From NCBI GenBank assembly GCA_003537645.1, contig DPRM01000143.1, forward strand, positions 19,463-33,597: a DNA stretch of 14,135 bases. Reading direction: 5' to 3'. The notes beneath the pieces were generated by a model. It had not been told where the DNA came from. It worked only from the letters and a program-made list of their open reading frames with translations, and made no database searches. The translations under genes and the position numbers were made by a program. Shown here in pieces: positions 1-7,828 of this stretch (the stretch's first letter is position 1; each line of letters opens with the position of its first letter). Source of the stretch: Prolixibacteraceae bacterium. Its GTDB lineage: Bacteria; Bacteroidota; Bacteroidia; Bacteroidales; Prolixibacteraceae.

Positions 1-2
1 TT

Positions 3-407
3 ATCAAGGTTTTTACCAATTTGAAGTCTTTCAGAAATGAAGGTTCTTTTGAAGGATGGATTCGCCGAATCATGATCAATGTGTCGCTCGAAAAAATTAG
101 GAAACAGCATTTACTGTATCCTGTTGAAGATGTTTCGATTTACGATTCGGTCAATTTTTCGGACGATGTAATCGCAAAAATCGCGGCTGACGATCTGATG
201 AAACTTATTCAGGAACTGCCCCCTCGCTACCGGTTGGTTTTTAACTTGTATGTAATCGAAGGCATGTCACACCAGGAAATTGCTGAAGAAATGTCGATTA
301 CACAAGGAACATCCAAGTCGAATCTGGCCAGAGCCCGGGAAATATTGAAAAAGAAAGTTCATGATACATTTGGAGAATGGAATGCCAAAAACAACTTTAC
401 GGCATGA
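3..407 (+). CDS. RNA polymerase ECF sigma factor, 5'-truncated by the window edge
   Basis: The reading frame is open to the left edge, so the true start lies outside the window; 134 C-terminal residues are visible. They begin IKVFTNLKSFRNEGSF, then GWIRRIMIN, which is the region 2.3-2.4 pattern of Bacteroidota ECF sigma-70 factors that melts and reads the -10 element. After a short linker comes region 4: ELPPRYRLVFNLYVIEGMSHQEIAEEM followed by the recognition helix around TQGTSKSNLARAR, which reads the -35 element. The protein would direct RNA polymerase to a small regulon when released from its anti-sigma factor. Its stop codon overlaps the start of the next gene (ATGA at 404-407), so the two are translationally coupled, as is usual for sigma/anti-sigma pairs. 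An internal TTG at 21 could be taken as a start by gene callers but would cut region 2 and is not credible. Family assignment is secure; the regulon is inference. Confidence 0.93.
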   Translation: MKVFTNLKSFRNEGSFEGWIRRIMINVSLEKIRKQHLLYPVEDVSIYDSVNFSDDVIAKIAADDLMKLIQELPPRYRLVFNLYVIEGMSHQEIAEEMSITQGTSKSNLARAREILKKKVHDTFGEWNAKNNFTA

Positions 408-1816
408 AAAAAGATAAAAATTTAGACGAATTGTTTCGCAGCAAACTCCAGAATTACGAGCAGGAACCTGCTGCTTATTTGCTGGAGAATATTTTGGCTG
501 GGGCAGCAGGTGCCCGCCGAAAACGTATGATCGTTTTGTGGAGAGTTGCCGGTGTAGCAGCAGCATTGCTTCTGGCATTTGTTGCCGGATGGCAGTTTAA
601 TTCCAGTAATGAAACTGGAACACAACCACAGGTGATAGTGAGCCAACAATCCGTTCCTGAAAATGCAATACAAGCTGCTCCTGAAATTGAAACGTTGCAA
701 ACTGCTCCTGAAAATATTCAATTGGCTGCTTTAAATAAACCGGCCAAAAACAATGAAATCAGCACAAAATCAATCAGAAAAGCTTCTGTTTCAGAAAAAA
801 CCATGCTATTGGCAGAAACTTTGCTGACTGCATCGAATGACGAAACGATCTTGCTGAAACCTTTAAAAAGCATGTACGCCTTATTGAAACAAGACCTGGC
901 CCCGGCGAATTTACTTCAGCAAAAAAAATCAAATGAAATGAAGGTTGAATATCCTGAAAAATCTATCGATCAGCAAATTTTGGAACAGAACCAACAACTT
1001 ATGCTGACACAAAATCAGGAAAAAGGAAAAGGCCGGTGGCTGGTTGGCGCACAGGTTTCGCCTGAATACAATGTTTCGAGAAGCAGCCATTCGCAGGTTT
1101 ATGCCAGCAACATGCTCAACGCCTCATCGAACCAGGTTGATCTGGGCGGTGGAATTTCGGTAGAGTTTAAAAAGGGAAAACGCTGGAGTTTACAAAGTGG
1201 TGTTTACTATTCGGGAATGGGACAAGCTTCAGGAAATTCGTCTTTCCCAAACAGAAACCTCGTCTCATCCGATTACAGCACCGAACACGGTAAAGAATAT
1301 TTCAATGCGCCGGTTAATATCGACAGTAAATCGAGCAAAATGATGATGAACAGCGCTGCCGGAGTAATCGAATTCAGTGGAATTCCATCGGGAATTGTTC
1401 TGGGAACCAACCTTGAAGACAAATCACTGGCATCGAATGCGGTAGTTGTTTCGGAAGCACGGTTTATTCAAAACTTCGAATACCTTGAAATCCCGCTTTA
1501 TTTGCGGTACACCGTTCTGGATTCGAGGTTCGATGTGGAAATGTTGGGCGGTTTCAGTTCAAATGTGCTGATAGGGAACAACACTTATATGGAAAGTAAT
1601 ACAGGCAAAAGCCTTGTTGGCAGCACTCAAAATATGGAATCGCTTAATTATAGCGGCACTTTGGGTATTGGGCTAAAATACGGACTTTCGAAACGCTTTT
1701 ACCTGAATGTGGAACCACGCGTTAAATATTACCTTAATTCGCTGAACAGCAATTCTGATGTCACTTACAAACCCTACACTATTGGCGTATTCACAGGATT
1801 AAGCTACGAGTTTTAA
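404..1816 (+). CDS. Anti-sigma factor with one inner-membrane helix and a C-terminal outer-membrane beta-barrel-like domain (Dma-like)
   Basis: This 470-residue protein has four visible parts. Residues 1-40 are a charged cytosolic segment (MKKDKNLDELFRSKLQNYE), typical of the sigma-binding N-terminus in Bacteroidota. Residues about 42-63 are a hydrophobic helix preceded by ARRKR, giving N-in topology. Residues 64-210 are a low-complexity periplasmic linker rich in Q, K, E, P and A. Residues 211-470 (RWLVGAQVSPEYN to the end) alternate hydrophobic and polar residues in beta-barrel fashion and finish in SYEF, with the terminal Phe typical of outer-membrane proteins. The start at 404 is preferred over an in-frame ATG at 377 because it overlaps the sigma stop (ATGA) and begins with the usual MKKD-type sequence. 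The architecture fits the dual membrane-spanning anti-sigma (Dma) proteins described in Bacteroides thetaiotaomicron, which link the outer membrane to a cytosolic sigma factor. The ECF partner upstream supports the role. That the barrel really inserts in the outer membrane is inference. Confidence 0.82.
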   Translation: MKKDKNLDELFRSKLQNYEQEPAAYLLENILAGAAGARRKRMIVLWRVAGVAAALLLAFVAGWQFNSSNETGTQPQVIVSQQSVPENAIQAAPEIETLQTAPENIQLAALNKPAKNNEISTKSIRKASVSEKTMLLAETLLTASNDETILLKPLKSMYALLKQDLAPANLLQQKKSNEMKVEYPEKSIDQQILEQNQQLMLTQNQEKGKGRWLVGAQVSPEYNVSRSSHSQVYASNMLNASSNQVDLGGGISVEFKKGKRWSLQSGVYYSGMGQASGNSSFPNRNLVSSDYSTEHGKEYFNAPVNIDSKSSKMMMNSAAGVIEFSGIPSGIVLGTNLEDKSLASNAVVVSEARFIQNFEYLEIPLYLRYTVLDSRFDVEMLGGFSSNVLIGNNTYMESNTGKSLVGSTQNMESLNYSGTLGIGLKYGLSKRFYLNVEPRVKYYLNSLNSNSDVTYKPYTIGVFTGLSYEF

Positions 1817-1823
1817 AAGTTAT

Positions 1824-1912
1824 TGGTCATTATTTGTCATTTTGTATTCATTGGTTGTAAAATGCTACAAAGAGTTACCATTGAATGACGATTAAATGAC
1901 TAGCAATGACCA
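1824..1912. repeat. Long imperfect inverted repeat made of AATGAC/GTCATT hexamers
   Basis: Eight bases after the anti-sigma stop codon, GTCATT occurs at 1826 and 1836, and its complement AATGAC occurs at 1884, 1895 and 1905, spaced 10-11 bp apart within each cluster. The outer arms pair as TGGTCATT (1824-1831) with AATGACCA (1905-1912), and GTCATT (1836-1841) with AATGAC (1895-1900). Inside, ATTCATTGG (1847-1855) pairs with CCATTGAAT (1878-1886) with one mismatch, and TTGTA (1855-1859) pairs with TACAA (1866-1870) around a 6-nt loop. The whole could fold as one interrupted hairpin in RNA. It has no U-tract, so it is not a standard terminator. It may be a degenerate intergenic palindromic repeat, an mRNA 3' structure or a set of protein sites; the sequence alone does not decide. 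Confidence 0.6.
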
Positions 1913-1964
1913 TGACATTCCCGAAATTATAAACTTATATCCCGGAAAATATCTTTTCTGCAAC

Positions 1965-1994
1965 GCAACCTTTTTATCAGTAATCACATCTTCG
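1965..1994 (+). promoter_or_regulatory. Candidate ECF sigma promoter
   Basis: GCAACC (1965-1970) resembles the AACC-type -35 element of ECF sigma factors. A 16-nt spacer separates it from CATCTTCG (1987-1994), a TCTTC-type -10. Transcription would start near 2000 and leave a leader of about 47 nt before the ATG at 2048. No good sigma-AB promoter (TTTG...TAnnTTTG) competes in this gap. The closeness of the ECF sigma gene upstream makes that sigma the natural candidate, but the pairing is inferred. Confidence 0.6.
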
Positions 1995-2047
1995 AAACAA
2001 GGCCAACAACTCAAAACTGAGTACAAACGACTTCAAAATAAAAACCA

Positions 2048-2800
2048 ATGAAAAAAATTCTGATACTGCTGTTATGCGGTCTGTTTTTCGTCCCGGCTTT
2101 TTCTCAAAAGGGCAAAAAAGATCTGGTTTATTTAAAATCAGGTGGAATCATAAAAGGCGATCTGATTACGCATGACGCCGAAAAAGTTAAAATCAATTCA
2201 GCAGGAAATGAGTGGGTTTTCAAGGTGGCTGATGTTGACAGCGTTTCTAAATTCACGAAAAGCAGCCACGAACCCGGACTTTCACTGAATTATTTCTTCG
2301 ATACTTCTGCCGGGGTTTTGGTCGGAAGCTCCGGGAACAATCAATCAGCGCCGTTTTCGTTTATGTCCTCAGTCAATTTCAGGATAAAGGGAAATTTGTT
2401 TGCCGGAGCCGGATTGGGTGCCGAATTCTTTGATGAATCGTACATGCCGGTTTTTGGACAAATTCAGTATAAGTTCAGGGATTCGAAGTCAACACCATTT
2501 TTCAATTTACAGGCAGGTTATCAGGTTGCGCTCGAAGATGGTAACCGCCAACATTACAACGATTATTATTCGTCGTCGTATTACTGGCCCAATCCGCAAC
2601 CAAGCCAAAAACTTGATGCTGAAGGTGGTTACCTTATAAATCCGGCGATCGGGTTTCAACGATTTACGTCCGATAACTTTGGTTGGTTCTTTGCGTTCGG
2701 TTACCGCCACCACCAACTCAATTATTCAGGAGAAAACGGGTACAAGCTCGAAACCAACTATTCGCGTCTTTCGCTCAAAATCGGATTCATCTTTAATTAA
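2048..2800 (+). CDS. Secreted outer-membrane beta-barrel protein of unknown function
   Basis: Residues 1-19 are a signal peptide (MKKILILLLCGLFFVPAFS, cleaved before QKG). Residues about 24-68 form a small beta-rich segment starting LVYLKSGGIIKGDLI, of a kind often found at the start of Bacteroidota surface proteins. From about residue 75 to the end the sequence alternates in beta-strand fashion with many aromatic residues, and closes with LSLKIGFIFN, consistent with an eight-strand-type barrel of about 175 residues. A Tyr/Ser-rich loop (DYYSSSYYWPNP, about 172-183) is probably extracellular. It is the first gene after the candidate ECF promoter and lies 8 nt before the LVIVD lipoprotein gene, so the two are probably co-transcribed as output of the sigma/anti-sigma pair. 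No specific function can be assigned. Confidence 0.85.
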   Translation: MKKILILLLCGLFFVPAFSQKGKKDLVYLKSGGIIKGDLITHDAEKVKINSAGNEWVFKVADVDSVSKFTKSSHEPGLSLNYFFDTSAGVLVGSSGNNQSAPFSFMSSVNFRIKGNLFAGAGLGAEFFDESYMPVFGQIQYKFRDSKSTPFFNLQAGYQVALEDGNRQHYNDYYSSSYYWPNPQPSQKLDAEGGYLINPAIGFQRFTSDNFGWFFAFGYRHHQLNYSGENGYKLETNYSRLSLKIGFIFN

Positions 2801-2808
2801 TTACAGCC

Positions 2809-4104
2809 ATGAAACAAACTAAATATATTTACCACACACTATTGCTGTTTCTTTTATTCGCAACCTCATGCAGCGACAAGGTTTTCGAAACTTTTACTGC
2901 CAATGCTCCCGTTTATATGAGTTACGACGATTTGCGCGCGGCTGTAAAAATGAGCGCTGCCCGCGAAATGAATAACCCGGGAAAAATCTATTTCAAAGAC
3001 CAGTACATTTTCATCAACGAAAAGATGAAAGGGGTGCATGTTTACGATGTGAGCGACCCAAAAAATCCTGCAAATAAAGGATTTATTGAAATTCCGGGAA
3101 ACATCGACATTGCCATCAAGGACAATATTTTATACGCCGACAGTTACATCGATCTGGTCGCGATTGATGTTTCGAGTTTCGCAAGCATAAAAGAAGTTGG
3201 TCGGGTTCAAAAAGTTTTCCCTTACACTTTGCCAACTTACGACACAAAATATCCGATTGCCAAATTGGATGAGCAGAATGGCGTAGTAACCGAATGGGAA
3301 ATAAAAAGCGTGAGGCAGGAACTTGAACAGCATTATTACCCAACCTATTACCGTTACGAAAGCTTTTCGATGGATAAAGCTTATCTGTCGAATGGCGGTA
3401 TCACCGGTTCTTCCGGAACTGGAGGTTCAACTTATGGAGTTGGCGGCAGTATGGCACGGTTTGGCTTGTATAAAGACTTTTTATACATCGTAAATCAAAC
3501 CAGCTTACTCACGTTTAAACTGAATTCCAATTCGCAGGTCACTTTGCTGGATACCAGATATGTGAACTGGAATGTAGAAACCATTTTTATTACCGATAAC
3601 CACCTGTTTCTCGGAACTCAAAACGGAATGATAGTACTTTCGCTCGAAGTACCGGAAAAACCGGCGCAAAAAGGTTCTTTTTCGCACATGACGGCCTGCG
3701 ATCCTGTAGTAATTAAAGGCGATCTGGCATTTGTGACCTTGAAAGGCGGCAACACCTGCCGCGGAACACTTAATCAACTCGATGTAGTGAAAATGAACAA
3801 TAATTATTCGCAATTTTCGTTATTAAAATCGTATCCGATGTACGGCCCGCAAGGTTTGGGAATCGACGACGATCTGCTGTTTATTTGCGACGGCGATGCG
3901 GGATTGAAAATTTACGATGCAGCAGATCCGCTGACGATTACCGATCATCTGATCGCAAAGTTCCCTTCAATTAATGCTTACGACGTAATTCCGATGAATA
4001 ATTACCTTTTTATGGTAGGGGAAAATGGATTTATGTTGTATGACTATAAAAACATTCAGAATATTGAACAAATTGGCATAATTCCTGTAGTGAAAAAATT
4101 ATAA
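2809..4104 (+). CDS. LVIVD-repeat beta-propeller lipoprotein
   Basis: The signal peptide ends in the lipobox FATSC, so Cys21 would be lipidated. The mature 411 residues contain LVIVD-type repeats: NPGKIYFKDQYIFINEKMKG with VHVYDVSDPKNPANKG, then DNILYADSYIDLVAIDVSS, FLYIVNQTSLLTFKL, HLFLGTQNGMIVLSLE, LAFVTLKGG and LLFICDGDAGLKIYDAADP. These are short beta-blade units that form a propeller in this family. Cys297 (MTACDPVV) and Cys317 (GNTCRG) flank one blade and could form a disulfide. A Gly/Ser-rich loop (about 196-213) interrupts the repeats. The partner or ligand is unknown; such propellers usually serve binding rather than catalysis. The gene lies 8 nt after the barrel-protein gene and is followed by a strong terminator, so it is the last gene of that unit. 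Location on the outer membrane, periplasmic or surface side, is inferred. Confidence 0.88.
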   Translation: MKQTKYIYHTLLLFLLFATSCSDKVFETFTANAPVYMSYDDLRAAVKMSAAREMNNPGKIYFKDQYIFINEKMKGVHVYDVSDPKNPANKGFIEIPGNIDIAIKDNILYADSYIDLVAIDVSSFASIKEVGRVQKVFPYTLPTYDTKYPIAKLDEQNGVVTEWEIKSVRQELEQHYYPTYYRYESFSMDKAYLSNGGITGSSGTGGSTYGVGGSMARFGLYKDFLYIVNQTSLLTFKLNSNSQVTLLDTRYVNWNVETIFITDNHLFLGTQNGMIVLSLEVPEKPAQKGSFSHMTACDPVVIKGDLAFVTLKGGNTCRGTLNQLDVVKMNNNYSQFSLLKSYPMYGPQGLGIDDDLLFICDGDAGLKIYDAADPLTITDHLIAKFPSINAYDVIPMNNYLFMVGENGFMLYDYKNIQNIEQIGIIPVVKKL

Positions 4105-4154
4105 TCAGTTCGCATTACCTCGAACTATTCGCAAATCTGTGGTATCCTCTCATA

Positions 4155-4188
4155 AAAAAGCCGGACGAAAACAATCGTCCGGCTTTTT
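4155..4188. terminator. Bidirectional intrinsic terminator
   Basis: A perfect 14-bp stem, AAAAAGCCGGACGA (4155-4168) with TCGTCCGGCTTTTT (4175-4188), encloses the 6-nt loop AAACAA. It has a GC-rich core, and a T-run follows on the + strand and, read from the other side, on the - strand as well. It lies between two convergent units, the LVIVD gene ending at 4104 and the DUF4249 gene ending at 4208, and can end both. Confidence 0.93.
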
Positions 4189-4207
4189 CTTTTGTCACAT
4201 CTCGAAA

Positions 4208-5227
4208 TTAATATCCATAATAATAGCCACCTTCTTCTAATTTAATGGTATCCATCGAATAGGGTATGTATGTCTTTTCAAATGAGAATTGGGTATCATC
4301 ATTAAAACCTGCGAATATACCGGTTCCGTTTTTAACATTCGAGTAAACAGCTACAGGCTCCGAAAACGGATTGTCGTGATAGTGATTGTACAGTTTCAAG
4401 TATTTCAGATAATTGTACAGATCTTTAGACAATCGCTGAACATGGATCACATTTCGTTCAAATAGTTTTTTATACGGACTATTTTCTCCATAGTGATATG
4501 GACTATATAAACCATAACCATTAGGTGACATCTGAAACTGAATCGAATACTCTTTCCCCTTAAAATAGTCGTCTGGAAAAATATAGTAATCATTTTCGGG
4601 CCCCATATCAATGATCTCTTCACCCATATTATTATACAGACTTTTAAAAACCGGGTCTTCAGAATTTACCCAATACTGTGTATTACTATAATAGTATTTC
4701 ACACCATTCTTTGCATCAGCAGCTTTCATCTGCATAAGTTGCTCATTCATAACTACAATTCTGTAATAATCATCCCCCACCTGATCTTTTATTTTCACTT
4801 TATACTGAGTTCTTCTAACTCTGTTTACATCAAAAAGAGAGGTGGTATCTATCGAAAGAACCTCCGCCTGTTCAGGAATCATAGTTTCAGTAATAATTTC
4901 TTTCCCGTTCGATAGAATTACCATTTTGTAGCTTTTCCCACGCTTTAGCATGATGTCGGTAGCCGAAAATACACCAAGCTGCGAAGCAAATTGCCTTATT
5001 AAGACTCCGTCTTCGTACAAATCCATTGTCCCATCAGTAGGTTGATTGTTAACCCGCTCAATCAAAATCGATCCGCTTTTTCTCAGGTATGCTGAAAAGA
5101 TATTGTTTGGCGAAATAACGCCATTCACAACAACCTGACTGGCCATTTCCTCCTCATCAAAGTCGATGGTTTTGGTGCACGAAAAAAGTGCTGCAAAAAT
5201 TAAGCTGAATATTATATGTTTTTTCAT
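4208..5227 (-). CDS. DUF4249 family lipoprotein, partner of the adjacent TonB-dependent receptor
   Basis: The 339-residue protein starts with a lipoprotein signal, MKKHIIFSLIFAALFSC, with the lipidated Cys at 17. The acidic stretch DFDEEE shortly after it is compatible with surface export of Bacteroidota lipoproteins. The body matches the pattern of the DUF4249 family: VVVNGVISPNN near the N-terminus, then SATDIMLKRGKSYKMVI, TETMIPEQAEVLSID, and a central VKIKDQVGDDYYRIVV where the bound chain resumes. The C-terminal half has YLKLYNHYHDNPFSEPVAVYSNVKNG and GTGIFAGF, also typical. The biochemical role of the family is not established. Its gene lies 12 nt after the TonB-dependent receptor gene on the same strand, which is the common arrangement, so it probably assists or caps that receptor. 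The ligand is unknown. Confidence 0.88.
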   Translation of the reverse strand: MKKHIIFSLIFAALFSCTKTIDFDEEEMASQVVVNGVISPNNIFSAYLRKSGSILIERVNNQPTDGTMDLYEDGVLIRQFASQLGVFSATDIMLKRGKSYKMVILSNGKEIITETMIPEQAEVLSIDTTSLFDVNRVRRTQYKVKIKDQVGDDYYRIVVMNEQLMQMKAADAKNGVKYYYSNTQYWVNSEDPVFKSLYNNMGEEIIDMGPENDYYIFPDDYFKGKEYSIQFQMSPNGYGLYSPYHYGENSPYKKLFERNVIHVQRLSKDLYNYLKYLKLYNHYHDNPFSEPVAVYSNVKNGTGIFAGFNDDTQFSFEKTYIPYSMDTIKLEEGGYYYGY

Positions 5228-5239
5228 GAATGTTACTTT

Positions 5240-7639
5240 TTAAAATTTATAACTGTATGAAATTGATGGAATAATCGGGAACAGGCTCAATTGGTTTAAT
5301 TTTCTTGATTTGCCTGTCTGTTTGTATTCAGCCTCCGATGTTGATTCAAAATACAGGAAGAATGGATTTTGCCTCGAATAAGCATTGTAAAGACTTATAT
5401 TCCAGGTTCTGATACCATGCTTTTTCTGTTTATGAAAGTTGAAACCCACATCCATTCGATGGTAGGAAGGCATACGGTAATTGTTTCGCTGACCGAAATA
5501 CTCATAGTTCGTTTGAGAATAGTACTGATTCATGTAAGGCACATAAGCTCCGCTCACATTTTGGGTTGGAAGTGTAACCGCATTGCCGGTGCCGTAAACC
5601 CAGGTCAGACCCACATCAAATCGCTTCGAAAAGCGGTGTGTCATCACAAAACTAAGGTCGTGGCGACGATCGTAACGGGCGTAAAATTTTTGTCCCCAAT
5701 TCAGATTATCGAACTGGCGCTCGGCTTTCGACCATGTATAGCCAATCCAGCCAGTTGTTTTTCCAATAGTTTTTTCAAGCATAAATTCAGCACCATACGA
5801 CCAGCCTTTGCCCATTTCTACTTTATCTTCCCAGCCGGTGGTGGCTCCAATAAACGACGCCCCTTCTTTGTATTCGAGCAGGTTGGTCATCGACTTGTAA
5901 AAACCTTCAACGCTGAAATCAATAGCCCGGTTAACCTTATAAACGCCGCCCAAAGCAAATTGATGCGAAGTCTGTGGTTTTACTTTTTTCGTGGTAGGCA
6001 GCCATAAATCGGTGGGCAGATTGATGGTTGACGACGAAAGCAGGTGAATATTCTGACTCATTTTCGAATAGGCAGCTTTCAACGAAAGGCGATCGCTGGC
6101 CATAAACCGTGCCGATACCCGTGGCTGCAATGATTGATAGAACGTGTTGTCAACAAAAAAACCTGAAGCATGAAGTCCAAAATTTACGGAGAACCGTGCG
6201 CTCAAATCAATGTTGTCTTCAATATATGCATACAGCTCCTGTGCACGGATATTCGGATTCCCGAATGCGGTATCTATTTTCGAACTGGCATCTGAACCAC
6301 TTTCTTTAAAAGCCAGAATTCCGGGCTTAAAAGTATGATCAACAATGCTTCCTCCAAATTTTACCCGATGGTTGGGAACCGGAAAATAATCAAAATCCAT
6401 TTTAAATCCGAAATCTTCAATTCCTGATTTATAATTCAGGCCAAATTCGTCACCTTTCTGGCCGGTTGTAATATTTTTTTTTGTTGTATTTTCCATCACA
6501 TCAAATAAATACCGGCTGTAAGTTATCGTTGTGTTGGCAAATAATTTATTACTGAAAATATAGTTCCAGCGCAAAGCGGTAGTGATATTTCCCCAGCCCA
6601 ACGAGAATTTATCTTTTGTTTGCATTGTTACATCGGTATTATTTTCATCCTTAAAAGTGTTTTTCGAATCGCTTCTGTAATAGGCTTTGTCGCGTCCGTT
6701 ATATGCGCTTAAATAAATCCGGTTCCGTTCATTGAATTTATGGGTAATCTTCAAGTTCAGATCATGAAAAAAGTAACCGCCCGCATCGTTTCCCTTTGAA
6801 CCTGACTTTATTAATGGCTGAGCAAGTAAATCGGCATAAGTTCTTCGGGCCGAGAAATTGAAGGTTGTTTTATCCTTTACCAGCGGGCCTTCGAGGTTTA
6901 TTTTCGACGAAATAAGTCCGACCGAAAAATTACCGTGCAACTCTTTTTCGTTCCCGTCTTTCATCCTGATATCCAGAACTGACGACAATCTGCCACCAAA
7001 ACGAGCCGGAAATCCACCTTTATAGAAGGAAACGCTTTTAATCGCATCGGGATTGAAAACCGAGAAAAAGCCAAACAGATGATCGGCATTGTAAACCGGA
7101 ACATCATCAAGTAAAATTAAATTCTGGTCGGGACCGCCGCCACGAACATACAATCCGCTTGTGCCTTCGGTTCCCGATTGTACACCGGGCAAAAGCTGAA
7201 TGGTTTTTATCACATCAGCCTCGCCCAGAAAAGCAGGCAGGCTTTGAACCTTATCCATTTGAATATCAACTCTGCTCATCTGAGTGCTAGTAAGCTTCGA
7301 ATCAACTTTCTGACCAACAACAGTAACTTCTTCCAAATCAGCTTTTGGCGCCAGTTTAAAATCAATAATGGTGTCTTTCAGCAAGTTAATTTCGAGCAAT
7401 GAGGTTTCATAACCCACAAAGGAGCAGGCGATTGAATAATTGCCTTTGGGAAGTGTCAGACTGTAAAAACCAAAGTTATTGGTGATGGTTCCACGAAGTA
7501 TTTTCTGCTCATATACATTGGCATTCAACAAACGCTCACCATTGATTTGGTCGGTAACATAACCGCTAATAGTAAGGTTTTGGGCAAATGAAGACACAGT
7601 CAGAAAACACAGCAATAAAATAATTACAGATTTACTCAT
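5240..7639 (-). CDS. TonB-dependent outer-membrane receptor with carboxypeptidase-regulatory-like N-terminal domain
   Basis: The ATG at 7639 gives 799 residues and a clean signal peptide (MSKSVIILLLCFLTVSSFAQ, residues 1-20); a longer in-frame version from a TTG at 7690 would put 17 odd residues in front and is rejected. Residues about 21-98 are a carboxypeptidase-regulatory-like beta-sandwich (ISGYVTDQINGERLLNANV ... FGFYSLTLPKGNYSI ... FVGYETS). A TonB-box-like LEEVTVVGQ is at about 102-110. The plug follows (GLYVRGGGPDQNLILLDDVP, 162-181; FNPDAIKSVSFYKGGFPARFGGR, 195-217). The 22-strand barrel fills the rest and ends SISYSYKF with the terminal aromatic residue. It would import a ligand using TonB energy. 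It is shorter than SusC proteins (about 1000 residues) and lacks a SusD partner, so a polysaccharide role is not indicated. The DUF4249 lipoprotein downstream is its probable partner. Confidence 0.93.
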   Translation of the reverse strand: MSKSVIILLLCFLTVSSFAQNLTISGYVTDQINGERLLNANVYEQKILRGTITNNFGFYSLTLPKGNYSIACSFVGYETSLLEINLLKDTIIDFKLAPKADLEEVTVVGQKVDSKLTSTQMSRVDIQMDKVQSLPAFLGEADVIKTIQLLPGVQSGTEGTSGLYVRGGGPDQNLILLDDVPVYNADHLFGFFSVFNPDAIKSVSFYKGGFPARFGGRLSSVLDIRMKDGNEKELHGNFSVGLISSKINLEGPLVKDKTTFNFSARRTYADLLAQPLIKSGSKGNDAGGYFFHDLNLKITHKFNERNRIYLSAYNGRDKAYYRSDSKNTFKDENNTDVTMQTKDKFSLGWGNITTALRWNYIFSNKLFANTTITYSRYLFDVMENTTKKNITTGQKGDEFGLNYKSGIEDFGFKMDFDYFPVPNHRVKFGGSIVDHTFKPGILAFKESGSDASSKIDTAFGNPNIRAQELYAYIEDNIDLSARFSVNFGLHASGFFVDNTFYQSLQPRVSARFMASDRLSLKAAYSKMSQNIHLLSSSTINLPTDLWLPTTKKVKPQTSHQFALGGVYKVNRAIDFSVEGFYKSMTNLLEYKEGASFIGATTGWEDKVEMGKGWSYGAEFMLEKTIGKTTGWIGYTWSKAERQFDNLNWGQKFYARYDRRHDLSFVMTHRFSKRFDVGLTWVYGTGNAVTLPTQNVSGAYVPYMNQYYSQTNYEYFGQRNNYRMPSYHRMDVGFNFHKQKKHGIRTWNISLYNAYSRQNPFFLYFESTSEAEYKQTGKSRKLNQLSLFPIIPSISYSYKF

Positions 7640-7677
7640 GTGAAGTGGTTGTGTGATTTTTGGGTTTCTTGTGTAAG

Positions 7678-7685
7678 CAAATATA
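7678..7685 (-). promoter_or_regulatory. Candidate -7 element for the TonB receptor operon
   Basis: Read on the - strand this is TATATTTG, a full match to the Bacteroidetes TAnnTTTG -7 element. It would place the transcript start about 30 nt before the ATG at 7639. I see no clear TTTG at the expected -33 position, so the call is tentative. Confidence 0.4.
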
Positions 7686-7828
7686 TGCAATCATATTTTT
7701 CTATTTGGTTAAATAAGGTTAAGGAATTAAAAAGTATTTTAACAGGCACCATCACAGGCAATTGTTTGCCTAAAAATTACCATTGATCTTTTTGTTGGGC
7801 TTTTTGTTTTCATTTTAGAGTAAGCTTT

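Noticed and set aside
377..403. Earlier in-frame ATG for the anti-sigma factor
   Set aside because: It adds nine residues unlike the family N-terminus, overlaps the sigma gene by 31 nt and has GGAGA directly abutting the ATG, too close to act as a ribosome binding site. The ATGA overlap at 404 is the usual arrangement.
1950..1957. TATCTTTT resembling a sigma-AB -7 element before the barrel-protein gene
   Set aside because: It misses the final G and has no TTTG at the -33 distance; the ECF-type promoter just downstream fits better.
5369..6007. 212-codon open frame on the + strand opposite the TonB receptor gene
   Set aside because: It lies wholly antisense to a well-supported barrel domain, its translation has no recognisable family pattern, and no promoter or start context supports it.
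7640..7690. TTG-initiated N-terminal extension of the TonB receptor
   Set aside because: It would place 17 residues ahead of a normal signal peptide and would overlap the candidate -7 promoter element.
7707..7722. Direct repeat GGTTAA with 10-bp period upstream of the TonB receptor
   Set aside because: Two short AT-rich copies could be a regulator site but nothing else supports it; too weak to list.
7756..7771. Small dyad AGGCAA-TTGT-TTGCCT in the divergent gap between the receptor and transglycosylase genes
   Set aside because: The arms are only 6 bp, there is no U-tract and it overlaps neither candidate promoter, so chance is a sufficient explanation.
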